The notes under the pieces are model-generated. The model was given only the letters and a program-made list of their open reading frames with translations. It ran no database searches and was not told the DNA's origin. Both the position numbers and the translations under genes were made by a program. 64,000 nt of DNA, taken from NCBI GenBank assembly GCA_963678855.1, contig OY787448.1, forward strand, positions 1,550,001 through 1,614,000. The letters are read 5' to 3'. Shown here piece by piece: positions 18,815-26,751 of the stretch (position 1 is the first letter of the stretch; each line of letters opens with the position of its first letter). This DNA comes from F22 sp963678855. Lineage in GTDB: Bacteria > Bacteroidota > Bacteroidia > Bacteroidales > Bacteroidaceae.

Positions 18815-20219
18815 TGGCCTCAGCTATTTGTCGTCCTTGACGAATGCGATCGCCTAGTCCTATCCCATTACGCAGATTACCTGCAATAGTTAGTCCTGCA
18901 TACGCTTGCTCTACCTCTTGAATCGCTTGGAATCGTTCTCCAGATGTGATTTCATATTGAGGGATGGCATGCTTATGCGGGGCTATATTTTTAATGCAGT
19001 ACTGTACCTCTTTAGGCATATGCAGCATATCATATAAACCTTCACGTATCACTTCCTCGAGCTTATCTTCAGACCAATCGGCAACATTGGGATAACGGAT
19101 TCCACCAATAAAGAAGCTCAATAAAGCAGTGTCATCTTCTGGACTAGGACAACGATCATCGAAACAGCTGCTGGGGTATAATATCCCCAATATAGGTCGT
19201 TGCGCATGAGATGGTACCAAACTACCGAATGCTTTCAGTGCTTTCATAAAGGTATGATGCTTGGTTGTATCAAGCTCAGATAAGGCTACACTGACTAAGG
19301 TAACAGGTGCATAACGCACATTATTGATAAGGTTCATCTTTTCTTGTGACACAAAAGGCATAAGTGCTGGCAAAGCATAAGCACCAACAGTAGACACCAC
19401 CTCTTTAGCTTGCCATACTTTCTGTTCTCCATCTTGAATACCTGCAATCTCCCAATCTGCACCACCTTTTTCTTCTGCGATAGGTTTAACGACAACATTA
19501 TCCACACCTAAATAGATATTCTCCTGTCCTATACGCACACCAAGTCTATCTGTCAAAGACTGTAACCCTCCATGTACAGAAAAGACCTCTTTGGTAGCCA
19601 GTTTATCTCTTTCAGACTTGGGCTCCTTTTTCTTTGCAATTGCACCACGCACAAAGCTACCAGAATTGGCTTCCAACGCATATAGTTTAGGCAGGGCATA
19701 ACGTGTCATAAGCTTGTGTACATCTCCAGCATAAATACCAGAGATAAAAGGATCTACAGCATAGTCCAAGAAGCTACGTCCCATACGACGGCATACCAAA
19801 TCAGCTACACTCTCATCAGGGTTACTCCCTCGCTTACGCCATGGTTCTCCCAAGATGCGAAACTTATCCCCCCAAGTAAACAAAGGAGTTGTCACCGCTT
19901 GGTACAAAGAAGAAGGTAAAGGATAAAAACGATCCTTTTTCCATACTTGACGTACTTTATTGGCTTCACTCGCAATCTGTGCCTCCAGATTAACATCCTG
20001 AATCAACTCTTGTATTTCTGGATATGAGAGCACACCCGTATTCGGGCCACACTCACAAACAAAACCATCGGTATGCTTGGTCTGAATCTGTCCACCTACT
20101 CGAGCCGTTTTCTCTATTATAGCCACACGCAGCCCAGCACGCTGCAAGTACAGTGCTGTCGTCAGCCCCGTAATCCCAGCACCAACAATCAAGACGTCGT
20201 ATGTGTTTTGAATTTTCAT
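18792..20219 (-). CDS. Protoporphyrinogen oxidase, HemY/PPOX type
   Basis: An FAD enzyme that oxidises protoporphyrinogen IX to protoporphyrin IX (or the copro form) late in haem synthesis. The N-terminus MKIQNTYDVLIVGAGITG is the dinucleotide-binding fold. GNLRNGIGLGDRIRQG near the C-terminus is the family's FAD-contacting end. A longer in-frame start at 20321 exists, but its 34 extra residues lie inside hemN and precede the FAD fold, so ATG 20217-20219 is chosen (475 residues). That ATG overlaps the hemN stop by one base (TAATG), which implies coupling. Usually called hemG or hemY in Bacteroidetes. Confidence 0.9.
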   Translation of the reverse strand: MKIQNTYDVLIVGAGITGLTTALYLQRAGLRVAIIEKTARVGGQIQTKHTDGFVCECGPNTGVLSYPEIQELIQDVNLEAQIASEANKVRQVWKKDRFYPLPSSLYQAVTTPLFTWGDKFRILGEPWRKRGSNPDESVADLVCRRMGRSFLDYAVDPFISGIYAGDVHKLMTRYALPKLYALEANSGSFVRGAIAKKKEPKSERDKLATKEVFSVHGGLQSLTDRLGVRIGQENIYLGVDNVVVKPIAEEKGGADWEIAGIQDGEQKVWQAKEVVSTVGAYALPALMPFVSQEKMNLINNVRYAPVTLVSVALSELDTTKHHTFMKALKAFGSLVPSHAQRPILGILYPSSCFDDRCPSPEDDTALLSFFIGGIRYPNVADWSEDKLEEVIREGLYDMLHMPKEVQYCIKNIAPHKHAIPQYEITSGERFQAIQEVEQAYAGLTIAGNLRNGIGLGDRIRQGRQIAEAIKSNFSS

Positions 20220-21589
20220 TATAAAGGCTTTGAAAAAGTTTGTTTTCCCCGGACCAACAGCGGGTCGAATGCTGCTGCTACATTGCGCACAAAAGGCAAC
20301 CCTTGAATGGTCATCACCCACGCCTCATCCTCACGAACGAGCAAACCATCTTCAACAAAAGTATGAAATATTTCTGGATTGTATGCCGTCTGCTTCAAAA
20401 TCTCTTCTTTAGGCATATGCAGATGCTCCCCTAGCTCTGACCAAGTAATGCGGTTATTACACATCAACATCTCGATGACTTCACGCACGATTTGTAGACG
20501 TGGAGTCAACTGATATCCACGCACCACTGGAGATTGAGCTGATTCGACCGCAGACATATATTCCTCCAACACTTTTGTATTTTGTGCATAAACACTCTCC
20601 AATTGAGAGATAGCACTCACCCCAAAAGCATACACCTGACCAGTTGTACGACGAGTACAGTACCCCTGAAAATTACGGTGCAACTTGCCTTCCTGCAAAG
20701 CAATATTCAGTTCATCGTCAGGGCGCACAAAGTGATCCATACCTATGCTTGAATAACCAGCTTCGTGCAAAATACGCGTTGCTTCGTCAAACATCGCTTG
20801 CTTTTCTTCACTGCTTGGCAAGCCAACCTTTTCCAATACACGCATCGCCTTATTCACCCAAGGCACATGAGCATAAGAGAAAGTCACAAGACGATCTGGT
20901 CGTGCAGCAATAGCACGACGAATCGTTGCTGCAAAACTAACAGCTGTCTGTTTAGGCAATCCATAGATGAAATCAAGATTGACACGCGCCCCAGCGACAT
21001 GTAGTTTTTCTACTATTTCTTCAACAGGTAGTAGAGATGGGCGTCGATTGGCCGTCTTCAAGACATCCTCATCAAAGTCTTGCACCCCTAAACTAAAGCG
21101 ATTGAAACCCGCATCAATTAAGCTATCCCAATCTTCTACTTGCAAATAGCCTGGATGGCACTCAATGGCAATCTCAGGTTGATCTATTGTATCTATACCT
21201 TCTAACAGATGCTCGTTAAGTTCTTTCAGATAATGCAAAGGGATAGCAGTAGGACTGCCTCCACCATAGTGAATCTGCGCCAACTTTCTACTAGATGACA
21301 ACTGGCTTTTCACACGAGTAATCTCTTGATGCAAGCACGCCACATATCTAGCGATTGTATCTTCAGACTTCATGCCTTGTGAATTGCAACCACAGTAGTG
21401 GCACAAATGGCGACAAAAAGGGATATGTATATAGAAAGAGACCAATTGCTGTGTAGCTGCATTCGATGCGGTTACAGACCAAAGATAATCATCTCCAGCA
21501 AACCCATCATGAAACAAGTTGGCTGGGGGGTAACTCGTGTATCTTGGTACAGGAATATTATATTTAGAAATAAGTTCTGTAGTATTCAT
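20219..21589 (-). CDS. hemN: Oxygen-independent coproporphyrinogen III dehydrogenase
   Basis: A radical-SAM enzyme that converts coproporphyrinogen III to protoporphyrinogen IX without oxygen, supplying the next gene's enzyme. The CxxxCxxC cluster motif is Cys59, Cys63 and Cys66 in PFCRHLCHYC, with the family's extra Cys68. The N-terminal YNIPVPRYTSYP is the HemN-specific start that distinguishes true HemN from HemW. At 456 residues it is full length. It is first in a two-gene haem operon on this strand. Confidence 0.93.
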   Translation of the reverse strand: MNTTELISKYNIPVPRYTSYPPANLFHDGFAGDDYLWSVTASNAATQQLVSFYIHIPFCRHLCHYCGCNSQGMKSEDTIARYVACLHQEITRVKSQLSSSRKLAQIHYGGGSPTAIPLHYLKELNEHLLEGIDTIDQPEIAIECHPGYLQVEDWDSLIDAGFNRFSLGVQDFDEDVLKTANRRPSLLPVEEIVEKLHVAGARVNLDFIYGLPKQTAVSFAATIRRAIAARPDRLVTFSYAHVPWVNKAMRVLEKVGLPSSEEKQAMFDEATRILHEAGYSSIGMDHFVRPDDELNIALQEGKLHRNFQGYCTRRTTGQVYAFGVSAISQLESVYAQNTKVLEEYMSAVESAQSPVVRGYQLTPRLQIVREVIEMLMCNNRITWSELGEHLHMPKEEILKQTAYNPEIFHTFVEDGLLVREDEAWVMTIQGLPFVRNVAAAFDPLLVRGKQTFSKPL

Positions 21590-21632
21590 TTTTCTTTTAA
21601 ACTAATCTATCATTAAAAGCTATATAGATGGT

Positions 21633-21720
21633 CAAAAATTCTTGCCTTAAATGTACATATTCTAGCCTTGAATCTCAAGATTCTTGCTTTAAATCTCAGC
21701 ATTTAAGGCAAGAATTTTTG
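21633..21720. repeat. Perfect 21-bp inverted repeat enclosing 21-nt direct repeats
   Basis: The arms at 21633-21653 and 21700-21720 are exact reverse complements. Between and within them lie three imperfect tandem units of exactly 21 nt (21638-21658, 21659-21679, 21680-21700), each of the form ATTCT.GC.TT.AAT followed by a variable tail, then an inverted copy. It starts one base after the stop of the MFS gene on the minus strand and ends in T-rich sequence, so it can serve as that operon's terminator. The internal 21-nt periodicity is unexplained. Confidence 0.8.
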
Positions 21721-21721
21721 T

Positions 21722-22966
21722 CTATGTCTTTTCTAACTCTTCTGCTACCGTTTCAAGACGTAAAGGAAAGAAAAACAACACATAACATAACGACAGAGCA
21801 GCAAGGCCAGAAGCCATCACAAACAAGGCATCATACCCCCACCTTTGAGCAACATGCCCACTCAAAATCGCGACAACTATCCCACTCAGATGTGTCAATA
21901 CAATTTGTATCGTAAAATCAGTTCCTTCTCGTCCTGGACGGACCAAGTCCATAGCTGTGGTGTACACCTCTATGGTACCAAATCCATAACCACCCCATAA
22001 CAAGAATATCCCTATGTAAATATCTGTGGTGCTAGGCACTTTGCCGATAAATGTCAAGAAGTACAGCGTACTCAACAAAATAAAACAAGCAAATAAGATG
22101 CGTGCAATACTCCGCCCTATCTTGCGCAGAAATCTACCTGCCAAGAAAGAAGACAGAAACGCAAAACCAGTCCCTACAATACCACTCATCACACCGATAT
22201 CCTGCATAGAATAACCCAAGTCGACAAGGTATGGACGTAACATGGCCAGTAAACCTATAAGACCCGAATAGTATAAGATTAAGAAGATAATCTGTCTCCA
22301 AATCCCTTTCTGCCCAAAGAAGAGTACAAAGTCATGAAAGCGAGCACGAGGTGATGGTTGATCTTCATCGAGCAACTGTATCTTTTTATTTCTCCACAGA
22401 GGCACCACGGCAATCATCACAAATAGGGCAAGACATAGCAATAAGATATCCCAACCGAATTGTTTGTAAATCACTAGGAGCACACCACTACCCACCAAAG
22501 TTCCCGCAAATGACCCCATAGACTGCATACTATTGAGCAAAGCTTTTCCTTTATGCGGCGTAGTGCGTATAGCCAAAGCATCCGTTGCTATATCTTGAGT
22601 CGCAGAAGTCACTAAAGACAAGATAATCAAGACCACGACCAACTGAAAATTGGTGTGCAAATTCAAACAAGCAATCAAGATAATAAAAGCAGCATAAACA
22701 AACTCAGAAGAGATAATCCAACGCTTGTAGTCACGGACAGTCTTGCTATGCCGATCCACTATAGGTGCCCAAAGGAACTTTATAATCCAAGGCAATTTAA
22801 TCAGTTGTAAATAGCCAATAGTCGACAGCGCAAACTCTTCTTGCCGCATCATCACAGGGATAACTGTCGCAAAGAAGCTCATAGGGATGCTCTGTGCGAT
22901 ATATAAGGTAAAAAAAGTCAGCAGATGCTGTCTTTTACCAGCAGATGACATGGTGTCTTTGGCCAT
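21722..22966 (-). CDS. MFS permease of the AmpG / RhtX-FptX type (probable siderophore importer)
   Basis: A 12-helix inner-membrane permease of 414 residues. The motif ATQDIATDALAI and the opening YIAQSIPMSFF are typical of the AmpG-like family, which includes muropeptide permeases and the single-protein siderophore importers RhtX and FptX. The adjacent TonB receptor, 11 bases upstream on the same strand, favours the siderophore role over muropeptide recycling. The ligand is unknown. A long hairpin repeat follows the stop. Confidence 0.75.
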   Translation of the reverse strand: MAKDTMSSAGKRQHLLTFFTLYIAQSIPMSFFATVIPVMMRQEEFALSTIGYLQLIKLPWIIKFLWAPIVDRHSKTVRDYKRWIISSEFVYAAFIILIACLNLHTNFQLVVVLIILSLVTSATQDIATDALAIRTTPHKGKALLNSMQSMGSFAGTLVGSGVLLVIYKQFGWDILLLCLALFVMIAVVPLWRNKKIQLLDEDQPSPRARFHDFVLFFGQKGIWRQIIFLILYYSGLIGLLAMLRPYLVDLGYSMQDIGVMSGIVGTGFAFLSSFLAGRFLRKIGRSIARILFACFILLSTLYFLTFIGKVPSTTDIYIGIFLLWGGYGFGTIEVYTTAMDLVRPGREGTDFTIQIVLTHLSGIVVAILSGHVAQRWGYDALFVMASGLAALSLCYVLFFFPLRLETVAEELEKT

Positions 22967-22977
22967 TGATAGTCTCC

Positions 22978-25131
22978 TTAAAAGGTTACCGAAAGAGTCG
23001 CTCCATATTCTAATGGACGACCTGCTTGGGCATAATAATTATTGAATGCACTAAAGGCATAAGCCGCATAGTTACGATCTAGTAGATTTCGTCCCCAAAG
23101 TTCTAGCCCTAGACAGTTCCTCATCAATTTGACTTTGGCGTCTAGCAAGCCATAAAAGCCACGCGACACTGCATTGTCTTCTTTCCAGTATGTGGTCCCT
23201 GTTGCATGGTAATTGGCACTTACTGTGACACGATCAAGCAAAGAGCATACAGGAGCCCATGAATAATCTCCCATCAAAGCCAATGTCTGACGAGGTACCA
23301 TAGGGATATAGTTATCATCGTACTTCACCTCTTCACTTTTATGATACGTCTCAAACTTAGCATCTGTAAATCCATATTCTAATCCTAAGTGTAAGCCACT
23401 CATAGGACGAGCATGCAGAGATGCTTCCACACCACGGCTATACGACTCTCCAGCATTGGTTAGCTTCGCTCCTTGACCATTAGCCAATAGTTCATAGATT
23501 TGTTGATCTTCCCAAGTGATATAGAAAAGTGACAATGCTGCTGTATAACGACGGTCTGCTGTGTGTATTTTGGCACCAATCTCATAGTTCCAGCTATATT
23601 CTGGCTTGTACTCTATCTCATCGTGTGTTTCAAAAATAGTATTGAAACCACCAGCTTTGTATCCTCGAGTAATCGATGCATACAATGATTGGTTATGAGG
23701 CAGCGCATATTGAATAGACAATTTAGGACTCCACTCTTCATGAGATGCGTGATTTTTAAAGGCATCCATAGGTGTAATCACATCCCCTTTTCTACGACGA
23801 TAATCATAATCCAAATCGGCACGCTCAAAATCATAACGGATACCAGCCGTGATACTCAGTGGCTCAATCAAGAAATGATTCAATGTAGATTGATGGTACA
23901 CCGCATAGCCACGAGTAAGCATATCGTAATCCTTCAAACTAGTAAAGCCATACTTATAATACTCAGCTGGTGCCTTTCTATCCAAACCCTGGTGGAAACC
24001 AAATGCACCAAACAACCACTGATAATTATTAGAGTGATTACTCTTCACATTAAACTCCTGTGACCACATGCGACGATGAGTCATTTGCTGAACGGCATAC
24101 AAAGAAACAACAGAGAAATCTTGGTCAATCACCTGCTTATCTTCTGTATATTGGAAAGACGTCTGACTATTGAAAGCAATCGCATCATTAGCAAAGTTCA
24201 AAGCTAAACCAGAGTTAGTCATCACACGACGATACATGCTGTTGGCATCATAAGCGACATCAGCAATCTCTTTAGTTTCCAAGTCATACTGAGCATATGG
24301 GTACCCATTCTCGTCCGCATAATTAAAGAGCTGTGTATATTTCACTAGCCATTGATCATTCAGTTGCCAATCTAATGCAAGAGTAGCCGAAGCCTCATCT
24401 CTTTTATCTGCGTGAGATGAGCCATCCATTGTGGCATTGCCAGATGCATCTGCTTGATAATGATTCGTGATAAAGCCATCAATATGTGATACACGTCCTG
24501 ATACAGACAGACCTACATTTTCGGCTAATGGTTTAGACACCAATAGGCTGCTTTCTAAACGACCATACTTACCTCCTGTTATCGTGGCTTTCACCGCATC
24601 GTATCGGAGTGGAGAATGAGTGGTGATATTAATCACACCTCCCATAGTATTACGACCATATAGCGTCCCTTGAGGTCCGCGTAGCACTTCAATCTTTTCT
24701 ATATTGGCAAACTCGAAATCGTATAAGGACTTATCAAAATAAGGTACCCCATCGACATAGAGACCTACTGCTGGATCACCGATTTTATTACCGATACCAC
24801 GCACATAGATAGGCGTCGTTAATTTACTACCGTATTGCGGCATATAGAAATTGGGAACAAGATGCCCCAAGTCTGTCATCCCTTGTATTTGCTGCACTTG
24901 AAGCGTGGCGGTATTTAAAACCGACGCAGCCACAGGCTGTTCTTCTAGCTTTTTTTGGTTCTTGAAACTAGTCACCACCACTTCACTCAGGTTGATAGTC
25001 GACGAGTCCGTTGGAAGTTCAGGATAATTTTCGGCAGATACCTCTGCACAAAGAGCAATAATACTTACACAAGAAAGGACCACCTTAAAAAGGCGTCCTT
25101 TCCTTGTAGGTTCAAATTCAATCTTCTTCAT
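22978..25131 (-). CDS. TonB-dependent outer-membrane receptor (siderophore type)
   Basis: An outer-membrane gated importer of 717 residues. A signal peptide ends near AEVSAEN. The plug domain contains VVVTSFKNQKK (TonB-box-like), PIYVRGIGNK, GLYVDGVPYFD and VLRGPQGTLYGRNTMGG. The rest is a 22-strand barrel ending in aromatic TLSVTF. The VRGIG...YVDGVPYFD form resembles FyuA/pesticin-type siderophore receptors, not SusC, and there is no carboxypeptidase-like N-terminal extension. Genes for a matching MFS permease and haem synthesis lie just downstream. The promoter region carries a 20-bp palindrome, a candidate iron-regulator site. Confidence 0.85.
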   Translation of the reverse strand: MKKIEFEPTRKGRLFKVVLSCVSIIALCAEVSAENYPELPTDSSTINLSEVVVTSFKNQKKLEEQPVAASVLNTATLQVQQIQGMTDLGHLVPNFYMPQYGSKLTTPIYVRGIGNKIGDPAVGLYVDGVPYFDKSLYDFEFANIEKIEVLRGPQGTLYGRNTMGGVINITTHSPLRYDAVKATITGGKYGRLESSLLVSKPLAENVGLSVSGRVSHIDGFITNHYQADASGNATMDGSSHADKRDEASATLALDWQLNDQWLVKYTQLFNYADENGYPYAQYDLETKEIADVAYDANSMYRRVMTNSGLALNFANDAIAFNSQTSFQYTEDKQVIDQDFSVVSLYAVQQMTHRRMWSQEFNVKSNHSNNYQWLFGAFGFHQGLDRKAPAEYYKYGFTSLKDYDMLTRGYAVYHQSTLNHFLIEPLSITAGIRYDFERADLDYDYRRRKGDVITPMDAFKNHASHEEWSPKLSIQYALPHNQSLYASITRGYKAGGFNTIFETHDEIEYKPEYSWNYEIGAKIHTADRRYTAALSLFYITWEDQQIYELLANGQGAKLTNAGESYSRGVEASLHARPMSGLHLGLEYGFTDAKFETYHKSEEVKYDDNYIPMVPRQTLALMGDYSWAPVCSLLDRVTVSANYHATGTTYWKEDNAVSRGFYGLLDAKVKLMRNCLGLELWGRNLLDRNYAAYAFSAFNNYYAQAGRPLEYGATLSVTF

Positions 25132-25150
25132 ATATTAATCATTTACGCTG

Positions 25151-25182
25151 CAAAGATACAAGGAAGCTATTAGATGCACAAT
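25151..25182 (-). promoter_or_regulatory. Promoter of the TonB receptor gene
   Basis: On the minus strand, TATCTTTG (25151-25158) fits the -7 box and ATTG (25179-25182) a relaxed -33 box, with a 20-nt spacer. It lies about 20-50 bases upstream of the receptor start. Confidence 0.6.
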
Positions 25183-25199
25183 CCTCACAAATGAGGATT
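25180..25199. promoter_or_regulatory. 20-bp palindrome overlapping the -33 box, candidate operator
   Basis: The sequence has arms AATCCTCA and TGAGGATT around CAAA. The arm nearer the gene overlaps the presumed -33 element, so binding there would block transcription. The regulator is unknown; a Fur/DtxR-like or other iron-responsive protein is an inference from the genes it controls. Confidence 0.5.
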
Positions 25200-25210
25200 T
25201 TACCAAACGA

Positions 25211-25255
25211 AGTCAGGCGTATGTCGAGATTACTCATCTCAACATACACCTGACT
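25211..25255 (-). terminator. Hairpin after asd
   Basis: Two 20-nt arms (25211-25230 and 25236-25255) pair at 18 positions outright, and the two others are G-T pairs on one strand. The loop is 5 nt. It starts 24 bases after the asd stop. The U-tract is poor. Confidence 0.55.
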
Positions 25256-25278
25256 AGTCTATTTTAAAGAATCAGTTC

Positions 25279-26292
25279 TTACTTAGAGAACACTCCCTTT
25301 GCCATCATATGTTCCGCAATTTGTACAGCATTCAGCGCCGCACCCTTCTTGATTTGGTCACTCACAGTCCAGAAAGTCAATCCATTAGGATTAGATAAAT
25401 CTTGACGGATACGGCCCACATATACTGGATCTTCACCAGCCAAAAACAATGGCATTGGGTACTCCAACGTACTTGGGTTGTCCATAATCACGACACCTTG
25501 AGCTTCCTCAAACGCCTTACGTGCATCAGATACAGATACAGGTTCTTCTGTCTCCAACCAGATACTTTCACTATGAGCACGAAGCGCAGGTACACGTACA
25601 CACATAGCACTCACTTCAATATCGCTATGCATAATCTTGCGTGTCTCGTTGTACATCTTCATCTCCTCTTTCGTGTAGCCATTGTCTGTAAAGACATCTA
25701 CTTGTGGGATCAAATTGAAAGCCAACTGATGGGCAAACTTATCCACCGTAACAGGCTCGTCTGCAAGATACTCTTTCGTCTGAGTATACAGTTCTTCCAT
25801 CGCTACTGCACCCGCACCACTAGCAGCTTGGTATGTAGATACATGTACTCGTTTGATATGAGATACATCTTCGATAGCCTTCAATGCCACAACCATCTGA
25901 ATAGTTGTACAATTTGGGTTAGCGATCACCTTACGAGGTGCTTCAAATGCATCATCACCATTCACTTCAGGTACTACCAATGGCACATCTTCGTCCATAC
26001 GGAATGCACTAGAATTGTCAATCATGATTGCACCATGCTTTGTAATCGTTTTTTCGTATTCACGACTAGTTCCAGCTCCAGCAGAAGTAAACGCGATATC
26101 AATACCTTTAAACGAATCATCGTGCTGAAGCAATTTCACCGTCAACTGTTTACCACGGAAGGTGTATTGCTTACCTGCACTACGTGGAGAACCGAACAAG
26201 ACTAGCTCGTCGATAGGAAAGTTTCTCTCCTCCAAAACACGGAGAAACTCCTGGCCTACGGCGCCGCTGGCGCCAACAATTGCTACATTCAT
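25279..26292 (-). CDS. asd: Aspartate-semialdehyde dehydrogenase
   Basis: Reduces aspartyl phosphate to aspartate semialdehyde, the branch point to lysine/diaminopimelate, threonine and methionine. The N-terminal NADP fold is MNVAIVGASGAVGQEFLR, the nucleophile is Cys128 in NPNCTT, and TYQAASGAGAVAMEEL plus the His/Arg-containing RVPALRAHSESIW form the substrate site. At 337 residues it is full length. It lies 75 bases downstream of a small same-strand gene and may share its promoter. Confidence 0.95.
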   Translation of the reverse strand: MNVAIVGASGAVGQEFLRVLEERNFPIDELVLFGSPRSAGKQYTFRGKQLTVKLLQHDDSFKGIDIAFTSAGAGTSREYEKTITKHGAIMIDNSSAFRMDEDVPLVVPEVNGDDAFEAPRKVIANPNCTTIQMVVALKAIEDVSHIKRVHVSTYQAASGAGAVAMEELYTQTKEYLADEPVTVDKFAHQLAFNLIPQVDVFTDNGYTKEEMKMYNETRKIMHSDIEVSAMCVRVPALRAHSESIWLETEEPVSVSDARKAFEEAQGVVIMDNPSTLEYPMPLFLAGEDPVYVGRIRQDLSNPNGLTFWTVSDQIKKGAALNAVQIAEHMMAKGVFSK

Positions 26293-26367
26293 AATTACCT
26301 ATTCTAATATTAAGTTTGGTATGAGACACCATGTACAAATATAATGTCTCTGGTTATTTATTGTGTA

Positions 26368-26577
26368 CTACTTAGTCCATTCTTTCAATGTCTTAAAAAA
26401 GCCTTTCTTTCGAGAACTGTTCATACCCCAGTCGACTGGAATACATCGATATCCTTCCTCAAAATTTACGTCCTTCATGCAACAATCGAAGAATCCCCAA
26501 GAAGCATGCGCTGCAGTCGCTGCGACAACATTATTCTCTTCGTTATCGAAATCAAAGTGATCATCTTCGTTGAACAC
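26368..26577 (-). CDS. Small hypothetical protein (69 aa)
   Basis: I do not recognise this protein. It has a very acidic N-terminus (MFNEDDHFDFDNEENN), a middle with two adjacent cysteines (FFDCCMKD) and a basic C-terminus (SSRKKGFFKTLKEW). No signal peptide or membrane helix is seen. Support for its being real comes from a textbook promoter 70-100 bases upstream on the same strand and from its position ahead of asd. Two plus-strand frames over the same bases look like shadows. Confidence 0.5.
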   Translation of the reverse strand: MFNEDDHFDFDNEENNVVAATAAHASWGFFDCCMKDVNFEEGYRCIPVDWGMNSSRKKGFFKTLKEWTK

Positions 26578-26647
26578 AATTGATTTCGTCGAAGTGCTTG
26601 TGATACTTTTTTATGTATTGTATTATTAGGTTCTTTTAAGTAGAATG

Positions 26648-26678
26648 CAAATATAAGTTCTACTAATTAGGGGACAAA
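26648..26678 (-). promoter_or_regulatory. Promoter upstream of the 69-aa gene and asd
   Basis: On the minus strand, TTTG (26675-26678), a 19-nt spacer and TATATTTG (26648-26655) match the Bacteroidetes -33/-7 consensus exactly. Confidence 0.7.
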
Positions 26679-26751
26679 AATACAACAAATTGCTAGATAA
26701 TCCCACAATTTTGAGTAAATTTGTAGCACAAGAAACCTAAAACCACCTTTT

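Noticed and set aside
20220..20321. Longer N-terminus for the protoporphyrinogen oxidase
   Set aside because: The 34 extra residues lie inside hemN coding sequence and precede the FAD-binding fold; the TAATG overlap at 20219 is the natural start.
21633..21720. CRISPR-like array
   Set aside because: The 21-nt units are contiguous with no spacers and are imperfect; the element folds as one hairpin and has no cas genes near.
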